NCBI GenBank assembly: GCA_003024985.2
Contig: PXIH01S0000892.1
Strand: one strand, 5' to 3'
Length of the DNA: 10,788 bases
Source of the DNA: Euperipatoides rowelli
Taxonomy: Eukaryota; Onychophora; Udeonychophora; Euonychophora; Peripatopsidae
Positions within the stretch are counted from its first letter, which is position 1, and each line of letters begins with the position of its first letter. The translations under genes were made by a program, and so were the position numbers. Under the pieces are notes generated by a model, which made no database searches, had not been told where the DNA came from, and saw only the letters and a list, made by a program, of their open reading frames with translations. Below are positions 1-7,835 of this stretch, in pieces.

Positions 1-129
1 CTAAGCTCACTTCAGTGATCATAATGCTAAAATATTCAGCTGGCACTGCGAAATATCAAGTTTAATTTATATTTTCATTACATCCAATCTATGATATCAA
101 TTTGGAACATTGTTTTTTAAAACTGTATG

Positions 130-225
130 AAAATCTAAAAAAGTACTAGATTTTTTATCTTAGGTACTAGGGTACTAAAATTTTTTCAAAAGTACTTGAT
201 CTAGTACTAATGTACTAGCGATGGT
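130..225. repeat. GTACT-rich subterminal-like repeat cluster
   Basis: Within about 95 bp the word GTACT (usually GTACTAG, GTACTA or GTACTTG) occurs six times, separated by T-rich spacers. It is followed by a sharp change to mixed sequence at about 220-290. Clusters of short AAGTACTT-type words are typical of subterminal regions of hAT-like DNA transposons, but no transposase or matching opposite end is present here. The class is therefore inferred, not shown. Confidence 0.35.
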
Positions 226-1035
226 TGTCCGACTCCTTCCTTAGTTACTCTCAACATAGACGCCCATCCTACAACGCCCTCTATTAACTACACTTGTTAC
301 TAATATAATATATTCATATTATAAATAAAATATTATCGTACATTAATTGCTTGATCATTAATTGATATAATAATCATATTTAACACATTTAAAATTACAA
401 TTAAGTATCTAACAGTTATATCTCTAAGATAAAACAATCACTTATTATGAATTAATATAATTAATTATAAAATGCCTACCCATATTGCCATCAGTCTATT
501 CTCAAAGACTACTTTCTTTAGCATTATGAAAATTAACCCTTTTCCACCCGAAACTATGCATGCACTATCTTAACATTTTTATGTATTATAATTACTAACA
601 ATAATTTATTCTGTCCTAATCCCATATCAATATATTTTATATGAACACACTATTATTATTATTAGCTTGTAATTTAGTACATGATAAGTCTATCTGCTTA
701 AGAAAATTTTCCAAGTCGAACAAACTCGAAAAAAAAAACCCTTCATAAATTTTTGNTCCTGCTAGTGGCCTGTCCTCGAAACCCCAGCATACAGAATTAT
801 ATAGTATACAGTGATATTCCTGTGGGCATGTTCATTTCTTTTTTTTTTTAATTTAAAGTTACCATTTCCAGCTGAAATCGCTTGAAAAATAACTATATTA
901 AAATATAAATAAATTTGAAATCTGCCAGAACATTTTTTTATTTTTTTATTATTATTTACTTTTCCAAAATTATTCTTTACTATTTTTAGAGTGATATTAC
1001 TTCTGCATCCATAAAAATAGTGAAATTCTCAAAAT
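226..1035. other. AT-rich intergenic stretch, no gene seen
   Basis: I find no coding region or RNA gene here. The stretch has poly-T/poly-A runs (838-850, 933-955) and an unresolved base N at 756 beside an A-rich run. It lies downstream of the DXO 3' end and is probably intergenic. Confidence 0.6.
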
Positions 1036-1142
1036 TACAGTATAAATACTGTATGTTCTTAATTTTAGTGGTAATACTATGTAAAAAATATACAGTATAC
1101 ACTGTACAGTATATACTGTACCGGTACTTTGTATATACAGTA
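1036..1142. repeat. Cluster of TACAGTA/TACTGTA words
   Basis: Six copies of the 7-mer TACAGTA or its reverse complement occur in 107 bp, at 1036, 1047, 1091, 1105, 1114 and 1136. They are arranged as nested palindromes (such as ACAGTATATACTGT at 1107-1120) that could form cruciform or hairpin structures. The function is unknown. The same word recurs through the window. Confidence 0.6.
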
Positions 1143-1390
1143 TATTTAGTTTAAAAATCTCTAGTTACTTGTGATGTCCAAAATAATCTAGACCGCCACT
1201 GTTACTGGCTTTCCTGTTCATTATAAACAACTGAGAAATTCATCCAATGTTGTTTGTTTTTTTTTTAATTTTTTTATTCTTTTTAAAACATGGTTTATTT
1301 TTCTTTTATTTAGAAATTACTTATGAAAAATAAAATTCCCCTTTGAATATGACCTTTAATTTTACCTTAGAAGTGAAACAAGTCTGCTTT

Positions 1391-1502
1391 GGAGTCTAGG
1401 CACGATGGTTGTGTGGCAATGAACAGGGCCACTGAGCATTTGTACTTGGAGTCTAGGCATAGTGGTTGTGTGGCAACGAACAACGCCACCGAGCATTTGT
1501 AC
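1391..1502 (+). repeat. Imperfect tandem duplication of the SINE head (2 x ~56 bp)
   Basis: The two units are 1391-1447 and 1448-1502. Each begins GGAGTCTAGGCA and ends GAGCATTTGTAC. They are about 87 % identical, differing in the CACGATGG/CATAGTGG and GAACAGGGCC/GAACAACGCC positions. Only the second unit is followed by the B-box. Confidence 0.85.
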
Positions 1503-1772
1503 ATATGCTCCGCAGACCTGGTTTGATCTCCAGGAGGTGCAGTAGCTCTCCAGTACTCCGTAGGCTCCCTCTGTATGCAGAAAGGCTAGTTAAATGCCGA
1601 GCTGCAGAGGAACCAGGGACTTAGGCCGTCAAAATGTGAAGACTGGAGGTGTGGAATAGCAGCCCTTGAATAGAACTGAAAACTAGAATCTTAATACGAA
1701 GATTGAAGAATGGAGGAGTACGTCGTTACAAAAACAAGATTGTAAAATATGTATTGTAAATAAAATACAAGA
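1391..1772 (+). mobile_element. tRNA-derived SINE with a tandemly duplicated A-box segment
   Basis: A GC-richer segment stands out from AT-rich flanks. It carries an A-box-like TAGGCATAGTGG (1454-1465) and a B-box-like GGTTTGATCTCC (1520-1531), the internal RNA polymerase III promoter layout of a tRNA-derived SINE. The first 57 bp (1391-1447, starting GGAGTCTAGG) are repeated immediately at 1448-1502 with about 7 differences, so the A-box is present twice. A tRNA-unrelated body follows (1532-1730). The 3' end is A/T-rich, TTGTAAATAAAATAC, close to the tail of the SINE ending at 8164. I see no clear target-site duplication. The 3' boundary is approximate. Confidence 0.65.
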
Positions 1773-2007
1773 ACAAATTTCCTCTCAGAGAGGACATTTT
1801 TTTTTAAAAATAAAGTCAGCTTTGGATTGCCTTTTCCAAAAATAGCATATAATTTGTTATATAAATCAAAATATATAAAATGTAACATTTCTTTTTTTTT
1901 TAAATATATTTCTCCATAAATGAAATCTGTGTATATTAATTATAACAAATTATATTTACATTACATTCTTCAGTTATTTCTGCACACCGATCCCTCCATT
2001 GTATATA

Positions 2008-2021
2008 TGATTCTAGTTTTT
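2008..2021. repeat. Target-site duplication, left copy
   Basis: TGATTCTAGTTTTT is identical to 2296-2309. On the minus strand it reads AAAAACTAGAATCA, directly after the SINE poly(A) tail. A duplication starting with an A-run is what target-primed reverse transcription with an L1-like endonuclease leaves. Confidence 0.75.
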
Positions 2022-2295
2022 TTTTTAATTAAACCTCTGAATCGGGAAATTTAAGAACATTTATTAGACAATATTTTTGCATTTTTTTTTTAAAAGTGAA
2101 TAACAATATACTATACAGATATTCATTTTTTCCTCATACAAACTGGAAACGACCGTTTTTTTCTAATAGAAAAAAAAATGTAAAACCACTTAGTATATCT
2201 AATCCGGAGAAAAGGATTTATCCGGAATCGAACCAGCAGCCGACCTGGCCGCTGGAGCACCGACCCGACTGACTGCTCAACTAGACCTGAAGTTC
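2022..2295 (-). mobile_element. Complete tRNA-derived SINE, minus strand
   Basis: Read on the minus strand, the element starts near GAACTTCAGGTC. It has a perfect A-box TAGTTGAGCAG (2283-2273) and a perfect B-box GGTTCGATTCC (2234-2224) 38 nt apart, the spacing of a pol III promoter. The acceptor-stem ends do not pair, so it is SINE-like, not a working tRNA gene. A roughly 200-nt AT-rich body follows and ends in a poly(A) run. The whole element lies between two identical 14-bp copies of TGATTCTAGTTTTT, which explains both boundaries. The body contains TCCGGA repeated on each side of an AAAAGG segment, just after the B-box. Confidence 0.75.
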
Positions 2296-2309
2296 TGATT
2301 CTAGTTTTT
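2296..2309. repeat. Target-site duplication, right copy
   Basis: This is the perfect 14-bp partner of 2008-2021. It sits directly before the minus-strand SINE head. A 12-bp core of it (AAAACTAGAATC) also occurs once at 1679-1690 on the plus strand, inside the other SINE; I have no explanation for that third copy. Confidence 0.75.
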
Positions 2310-2339
2310 GGTTCTTCCTAAGGATGTAATTTTCCATCT

Positions 2340-2535
2340 GTGGTCATCCGTCTTGGCCATAACTATATGGATTCTTCACAGAAATGACTTTGAGTCGTTG
2401 TGTATACAGAAAAATCCACCTTAGCCATTGGCCAAAAAGCACAATGCTACTGCATCCCACAGAGATCAAACTACCCCCACCCTCCTTGCCAGAGTATATG
2501 TAAAGGAGTTGGGTGGCCTTGCTTGTTATGACCAC
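2340..2535. mobile_element. Possible short MITE with imperfect terminal inverted repeats
   Basis: This block is GC-richer than its flanks. It begins GTGGTCAT (2340-2347) and ends with the exact reverse complement ATGACCAC (2528-2535). The match continues imperfectly inward: TTGGCCAT on the left against AAGGCCAC on the reverse-complemented right. An open frame on the minus strand spans it, but its product (rich in G, S and L) resembles nothing I know. No target duplication is obvious. It may instead be unrelated unique sequence. Confidence 0.3.
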
Positions 2536-2670
2536 CGCTCCTTGACATAAAATATATTTCTAATATACTAAAAGAAAACTTGAGTACAGAAATATGTTAA
2601 TTTCATTTTAATTCAATAATAAATATTACAATAAATAAATTAGATTATAATCAAATAAATTACAATGTAA

Positions 2671-2676
2671 TTTATT
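2671..2676 (-). terminator. Polyadenylation signal AATAAA for the DXO gene
   Basis: TTTATT on the plus strand reads AATAAA on the minus strand, about 134 nt beyond the DXO stop codon. It is the first canonical hexamer downstream of that stop. The 3' UTR between is AT-rich with no other coding signal. The cleavage site itself cannot be fixed from sequence. Confidence 0.55.
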
Positions 2677-2809
2677 AATAAACAGATTACAAACATTTCA
2701 CGTACCTAAACAATCTACAGTAATTAAATAATAATAATGGAAAAAAATAAAAATTTGATTAAAATCTATTATTTAGGTTCAGCCAGAAAACTAACTTTGT
2801 CTTCTTCTT

Positions 2810-2918
2810 TCAGTCATCTTGAACATACCATTCAGGAAGACCAACATATTTATCTGAAGTTTCCAGTTCTGTGCAAGTGACATCATTACCAAGACTAAAT
2901 TCTAACAAGTAAATAATC
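2810..2918 (-). CDS. DXO: DXO/Rai1-family decapping exoribonuclease, terminal exon with stop
   Basis: This last coding exon is 109 nt: one base completing Gln, 35 codons, then TGA at 2812-2810. It reads IIYLLEFSLGNDVTC, then TELETSDKYVGLPEWYVQDD. The joined protein K-D-D-P-Q-I-I-Y-L-L-E-F-S aligns with vertebrate D-D-P-R-L-V-H-L-F-S-W. The tail Y-V-G-L-P-E-W-Y-V matches the family's closing F-L-P-x-W-Y-V. The acceptor is TTATTTTCCAG at 2929-2919. Only three residues follow WYV, so this C-terminus is shorter than the vertebrate tail. It is separated from the previous exon by 5.8 kb of repeat-rich intron. The exon is too short to be found as a plain ORF, and the call rests on phase plus family alignment. 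Confidence 0.9.
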
Positions 2919-3120
2919 CTGGAAAATAACATAGAAAATTAATGTAAAATTAATTATTACAAGACATAAGCATAATGACTAATCAAGGTAAATAGAGAAA
3001 TTGACCAAATTTTTCTCTTTTTATTATGCACCTTCATAATAACGATAGGTAATTTATTTTAAACAAAAAGATTAAATAACTCCATCAAACTCGGATATCA
3101 AATTAATTTTGACTTCATTC

Positions 3121-3245
3121 ACAATTATTATTGGTTTATTAATATTTAAAAAAGGAATATACATCAAGGAATTATAATTAACAGCCCTAGCCCCTTAGGA
3201 TGTGGGCTGTTATTACAAGGATAAAATGTGATTCATATATTTATA
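3121..3245 (+). repeat. Left inverted arm of the foldback element
   Basis: The arm runs from TTGGTTTATT through AAGGAATTATAATTAACAGC and CCTTAGGATGTGGGCTGTTA to GATTCATATATTTATA. Its inner 98 bp are over 90 % identical to the reverse complement of the right arm. It contains its own small inverted pair ACAGCC...GGGCTGT. Confidence 0.8.
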
Positions 3246-3250
3246 TTTTT

Positions 3251-3335
3251 ATATATACTGTATTAGTATATATACAGTATATGTGTGTGTGTATATATAT
3301 ATATATACAGTATATATATATATATATACATGTAA
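3251..3335. repeat. TA/TG microsatellite
   Basis: Runs of TA and a short (TG)n are interrupted by TACTGTA/TACAGTA words at 3256, 3273 and 3306. The run sits inside the foldback element next to its left arm. Confidence 0.9.
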
Positions 3336-3561
3336 ATATATATCCAATATTTTTGTCGTCATATACTTCATAAAAACCGTATAGAAAGTCGATAGTCGCT
3401 TTTATAAAAATTTTGTCGCAGAACAATGAATAAATACGCTAGATTTAACGACTTGTAGCTAAAGTTGACAACACTGTTTTCAGCTAGTATTTGAAATAAT
3501 AAAATATGGCGTCTTTGCACTGCGTGTGTGCTGTTATCGTTACTGTATATTAGTAAACAAA

Positions 3562-3682
3562 ATTATTTTACTGTTCATCCGTCCCATCAATGCTTAGAAT
3601 TCTCAATAGTTAATATTTAGTTTCAGATATTTATTACTTATTGATTTGCTGTAATACTATTGTCACAATCTGCTATTTGTTT
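3562..3682 (+). repeat. Dispersed repeat segment, copy 1 (inside the foldback element)
   Basis: From ATTATTTTACTGTTCATCCG through CCCATCAATGC, AGAATTCTCAATAGTTA and CTTATTGATT to CACAATCTGC, this segment matches the reverse complement of 4749-4862, with scattered substitutions and small gaps. Confidence 0.8.
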
Positions 3683-3721
3683 GTTTTTTGTATTTATTTA
3701 TGTATATAGAGAAATTTTTTT

Positions 3722-3850
3722 TTATAAATATATGAATCACATTTTATCCTTGTAATAACAGCCCACATCCTAAGGGTCTACGGCTGTTAATTATAATTCC
3801 TTGTTTGTATTTCCCTTTTTTAAATAGCAATAAACCAATAAATAAATAAT
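3722..3850 (-). repeat. Right inverted arm of the foldback element
   Basis: This is the reverse complement of the left arm, with a few substitutions (CCGTAGACCC against CCCTAGCCCC) and small indels near AAAAAAGGGAAATAC. It ends outward in AATAAACCAATA. Confidence 0.8.
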
Positions 3851-4730
3851 AATTACATAGCATATGGTAAGCTGTAAATAAAGTATTATTTGTATGTGAC
3901 ATATCATGGCAGCCAGCTCTTTCTTTACATTATTTTTATAATCTTTCTTGTTAATGTTTGTTTCTTGTCTAACCCAACTATCTCAAAATTTAAATCCATC
4001 AGAATAGGTTTGAACTATCATCATATAGTATTTATCTTGAATTTGAGAAGTGAGTCAGTATATTCAGTTCAAGCATGGGATTTCAAAAGATAAACATCGG
4101 TTTAATATTCCTTCCATGTTTTCTCATTGATTTTTAAACCATCAGGGTTTTTTTAAGAGGCTCTTCTCTTTTGATGGTTAAAACTCAAATGTCCTGATAA
4201 CAATTGTATAAATTTTCTCTACAGAAAAATTTAGATAACATGTTAAGATTTAATTATTATTTCTTAGTTACATGAACTTTATATGAGGAAATCCATTTAA
4301 ATAAAACGCTTAAAACCACTTAATATAACTTTAAAGCAACATAGAAAATAATATTTTCTTAAGTTAAAAAAAAAAAGAAGTTTTAATTTAAGTACAAATT
4401 ATTTAATATAAAATACAGTAGTCTCACTATAGGGAAATTATTGTCGATTTCGGTCAAAAGCTAACTTTATGAAATAAAAAGCTTAATTTAAATATTTATC
4501 AGAAATACATGGGATTATTGTAATAGTCTTATAAAAATAACTTAATTCACTTAAAAATAATCTTTTTTTAAAAAAAACTACGACTTAACAAAAATAATCC
4601 TCCTACAAATATTGCTTAGTTATATTGGTTTAAATAACAAAATTTGAAACGCATAGAGAAAGAATATCATTCTGTGAACCTTTAAAACCTTTAAAACTTA
4701 TTCTGAATTGATGTAAGTAAAATAAAAATC

Positions 4731-4747
4731 NTATATATATATATATA
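4731..4747. repeat. (TA)n run beside an unresolved base
   Basis: N at 4731 is followed by alternating TA. The run length is probably uncertain in the assembly. It abuts the dispersed repeat copy. Confidence 0.8.
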
Positions 4748-4748
4748 A

Positions 4749-4862
4749 AGCAGATTGTGATGCGTATTCAGCTAATCAATAAGTGATAAATATCTGTACT
4801 AAATAATAACTATTGAGAATTCTAATCATTGATGGGATGGGTGAACAGTAAAATATTTTGGT
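4749..4862 (-). repeat. Dispersed repeat segment, copy 2 (inverted)
   Basis: GCAGATTGTGATGCG... through TAACTATTGAGAATTCTA and CATTGATGGGATGG to GAACAGTAAAATA is the reverse complement of 3562-3682 at roughly 85 % identity by eye. It is directly preceded by a (TA)n run with an N at 4731. No inverted arms accompany it, so it is a truncated or separate copy of the same family. Confidence 0.8.
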
Positions 4863-5152
4863 TCAATTAATTATTTAGCAGTTTTATTTCTAGATACAAA
4901 TTGTTGTACAATTAAATATAAAGTATAAGCCCAATGTAAAGTTATGAAACCAGTAATGTTTTAAAAAAAACAATGCCAAAATGGTAATCCAATTACGATT
5001 TTTCTCAGCAAAGAGTTCATCCACTTAAACTATAATGTAACACTAGCCTATGAAAATATTTAACAACAATAAGCAACTTCAATACTTATAAAAATATTTA
5101 ATTGGTATTCAAGTGATTACTACAACTATAGTCAGCAACATACAGAAACAAG

Positions 5153-5236
5153 ATGGCGGAAAAACCGAAGCCTTCCCATAAGTCTTCTGTGCACACACAT
5201 GGTTTAACTAATATAAAATTTGATTTAATTATGTAG
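5153..5236 (+). CDS. Short ORF with strong start context (doubtful)
   Basis: AAGATGGCGG gives an excellent animal start context and also resembles the YY1/Pho-type promoter word. It opens a 27-codon frame, MAEKPKPSHKSSVHTHG then LTNIKFDLIM, ending at TAG. The first 17 codons are less AT-rich than the surroundings. No family is recognisable. It could be the remnant of a first exon, a captured gene fragment, or chance. It is antisense to the DXO gene within its last intron. Confidence 0.15.
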   Translation: MAEKPKPSHKSSVHTHGLTNIKFDLIM

Positions 5237-5552
5237 AGAATTACATGTAATATTACTATGTATAATAAGATTAGATTAATTAGTATAGTTAAATAAATTA
5301 TATAATCAAGAGTTAGTCTGTGTTAATTATTTCTAGCTTATAAAAGTTATATACTGACCCTGTCAGTGTCCTTTTTGTTTACGGATAAATTAATGCTTTA
5401 CCGCTCAGTTTATTTGAAAATTCAACATAATGTTGCACCATACTGTATAACATTTTATCTGTTTATTGGTTTTAATAACAAAGGACTTTAAGAACTCAAA
5501 AATCCAACTTCAGATCCAAAAATAAACTAATTTCTAATTGTAACCCTTTATC

Positions 5553-5786
5553 ATGGTTATTTTTGAGAGCGCTCACTTGACGCTTTACACAATGGCGATT
5601 TCACAACAAGCAAAAACAGTTTCTACGTGGAGGTCTACATTATGCAGAGTTTCTCCACTCTTCAAACTTTTAACAAAATATGGCTATTTTTTTCATCAGG
5701 CTTTGTCATCTAAAGCTAAATGTTCTAGTTACCAATGTACATCTACTCAAGAGCATCCTAAGGCAAGTTGGGAAATTGTGTGTTGA
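5553..5786 (+). CDS. Unrecognised ORF or exon fragment antisense to the DXO intron
   Basis: This 77-codon frame has a second, better-placed ATG (ACACAATGGCG at 5592). From there the product has many basic and hydroxyl residues and few acidic ones (MAISQQAKTVSTWRSTLCRV, then SPLFKLLTKYGYFF). That composition would suit a mitochondrial presequence, but I recognise no family. CCTAAG|GCAAGT at 5757-5768 would be a good GC-AG type splice donor. A second frame, ATG at 5680 to TAA at 5838, overlaps it and stays open for 52 codons (ending QVGKLCVDSRGKSQL, then KENEELLVN). This could mean a frameshifted pseudogene or chance. Composition here is less AT-rich than the rest of the intron. Confidence 0.2.
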   Translation: MVIFESAHLTLYTMAISQQAKTVSTWRSTLCRVSPLFKLLTKYGYFFHQALSSKAKCSSYQCTSTQEHPKASWEIVC

Positions 5787-6960
5787 CAGTCGAGGAAAAT
5801 CCCAGTTGAAGGAGAATGAAGAATTGTTGGTAAATTAAAAAAAAATGTAATCCAGGATTTTTGTACCTGGGTGGGAATTTTTAAAACAATAACTCGGGAA
5901 ATTTAACATTTTGACACACTAACGTGGATTGAAGTTAAGATACAGGAACCCGGTCATCCAGCAGATGCTCAATAGTTGTGAATTTAGAATTTGAGGAGTC
6001 AGAGATGAGAAATTTCCTCCCCTCCCCTAATAAAATTCTCTAGCTTCGACCCTACATCTACTGTAGGCCTAATTACTAGGAAAACCTAGTTGGTTGAAAA
6101 TTTTCTTGAATTCTTTTCAGTCAAATCTTTTATAGTAAAATATAATTTAAAAAATGCTTCATCAGTATGAAAACACCCATCTGTTGATTAAACTTACTTA
6201 GGAATATTCACCAAGACGCTGCAGAATATCCCACTGCATTTTTGCTGCTGTATAATCTGTCTATTGTTAGAAGTTGTAGTACAAGTCACTACATATAATC
6301 ATTGATTACATTTATTAATTAAAAATATTAGTCATAATCACTACCCCTTACAGGAAATGCAACATTAAAGTCCCTGAAAACAAAGTTCTTTATACAGGCG
6401 TATGAAGAATTTTGAATATTGATAAAAAAAAAAAGAACAGCAAAATGCTAGCCAAGTGTTAAACTTATTTAATAAAAAAACCTTCAGTGATACAAATTGA
6501 AATTCACTTTAGTTAAACTGATTTTGCCTTCCTGAAAAACTTTGATCCCCACTAGATGAATCTATTTATGTTTGTGATAAAATATGAAGTTACGATGAAA
6601 TCTAAAAAAGTATACACTAGAGAATTTGAATTTTACGCTCGGTTATTTCACAACATAAAATAAGTCTCCTGAATAATATTAGATGCAGTATTCATTGAAT
6701 ATAATAATGCATTAATTTAGTTAACTTTCAATCTCTAGCGAAGAAAATAAATTAATAGTTACTTTGCACAGTCTTTTTTAAATGCTTCCCTCAACTCCGG
6801 CCTTCTAAACTAGGTATAACCTCGGGAAGAACATCAAGAAATTCAGACAAATTTGTTCTCCCATATGCAAGAACCAAGTGTTACAATTCTCCCATATCTT
6901 ATACAAATACGACTGACAACAGACCATAGTCCAGCAAGGTTGTCCCTAGTCCTAATCTAA

Positions 6961-7045
6961 TATTTTTATTTATTTATTTTTATATATATATACTGTATAT
7001 ATATTTTTTATTTTTATAATTTTTTTTTTATTATTTTTTTTCCTT
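6961..7045. repeat. AT low-complexity tract
   Basis: TATTTATTT repeats, a (TA)n run with one TACTGTA (6991-6997) and long T-runs make up this tract. It separates ordinary intron sequence from the G-poor block that follows. Confidence 0.9.
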
Positions 7046-7080
7046 GAGAATTTTAATTAAACAAAAATATCAATTATATA

Positions 7081-7680
7081 CCTATTGCAGTACCTAACGA
7101 GTTAAACCCTCAATAAACTCCTCAACCATACTTAAAAACAATCAACAGACCATGCTAACTTACCTACCTTTTTTTTTTTTACCAATCTATTCCAAAATAA
7201 AAACAAACCAATTAGAAAAATTCAAACTAGCTTAAACTAAACAATACTTAAACTATTCATAAAATCATCTAACATAAGCTTAAAAGATTCAACTCAATTA
7301 GATTCTACACATTTTTCTGGTAAACTTAGACTTTTAAATTACCTTTAATCATTTCCCTAGTTCCTTGAAATGTTTTATAATTTTTTTAATTCTGTTTTTA
7401 TTTATCATGTTGTTTAATTTTTTTAATAAACTATATCATGTAATTAATCCTATATCTGAAAAAGCCAACTTATTTAACAAGATTACCATTGAACTATTAA
7501 TGTAAACTCTATTCGAACATTGAGTTTCTCTTAATCCAACCCATCACTCCATTGTTAAATGAATAAATTTGTAGTGTCTGTAATTAACTTCTATTTTTCC
7601 TTATTTATTTATTTATCTTATATCTCTTCCCGATTAAAATCATTATTTCCAACTAGATTTTCCATTATCATAATTTTGCT
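7081..7680. other. Strand-asymmetric, G-depleted block
   Basis: A hand count gives about 34 G against about 103 C in 600 nt on the plus strand, strongest in 7081-7320 (13 G, 55 C). No ORF, tRNA or known repeat is visible, and translation gives nothing recognisable on either strand. The block ends near 7690, where GGTAGG and TTAGGGTG restore normal G content. It lies immediately 5' of the reverse transcriptase remnant. Confidence 0.7.
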
Positions 7681-7739
7681 TTTATCTGGATTATTGGTAG
7701 GTCTTGTAAAATTAGGGTGATATTAAAAAGACTAGAAGT

Positions 7740-7832
7740 GACATACATCTGGATTCCCAAAATAAAAAATGGTTAAGAAGGCCCGATGTCAGATGGGAGA
7801 ATGATTTAAGAAAGTTTAGAAATAAGGACAGC
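7740..7832 (+). pseudogene. Non-LTR retrotransposon reverse transcriptase tail, first half
   Basis: From 7752 the frame reads DSQNKKWLRRPDVRWENDL, then RKFRNKDS and TAA at 7833. The R-R-P-x-x-R-W-x-x-D-L pattern is the conserved segment near the end of ORF2 in many insect non-LTR elements (RTE/Jockey-like tails). Only this short piece is left, and no polymerase core (F/Y-A-D-D) is found upstream in the window. The frame is cut by the SINE that starts at about 7836. A dead fragment on the plus strand, antisense to DXO. Confidence 0.65.
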
Positions 7833-7835
7833 TAA

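Larger units (their letters stand above)
3121..3850. mobile_element. Foldback / long-TIR non-autonomous element
   Basis: Two long inverted arms (about 3121-3245 and 3722-3850) bracket about 476 bp. No transposase ORF lies between the arms. The interior has a TA/TG microsatellite (3251-3335) and a less repetitive part (3345-3700). Long arms and no coding capacity fit a foldback or MITE-like DNA element. Exact ends and target duplication are uncertain, because the outer arm parts drift through AT-rich sequence with small indels. Confidence 0.65.

Noticed and set aside
1691-1888. 65-codon minus-strand ORF
   Set aside because: It lies over the SINE tail and AT-rich flank. Its product is hydrophobic and aromatic-rich from AT codons, with no family resemblance.
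2224-2290. A true tRNA gene on the minus strand
   Set aside because: A- and B-boxes are perfect, but the acceptor stem does not pair. The segment is the head of a SINE with target duplications.
2344-2535. 63-codon minus-strand ORF
   Set aside because: It has no recognisable domain. The span coincides with the candidate MITE block, which explains it better.
3241-3426. 61-codon minus-strand ORF
   Set aside because: Half of it is the translated TA/TG microsatellite (Y-I repeats). Chance frame inside the foldback element.
3180-3800. CRISPR-like array from the repeated segments
   Set aside because: The repeats are one inverted pair around a core, not regularly spaced direct repeats, and the genome is eukaryotic.
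3890-4093. 67-codon plus-strand ORF
   Set aside because: AT-driven hydrophobic composition, no family, and no splice signals suggesting an exon.
7081-7680. Nuclear copy of mitochondrial DNA
   Set aside because: The skew suggested it, but no mitochondrial protein or tRNA could be read in any frame. I left it as an open composition finding.
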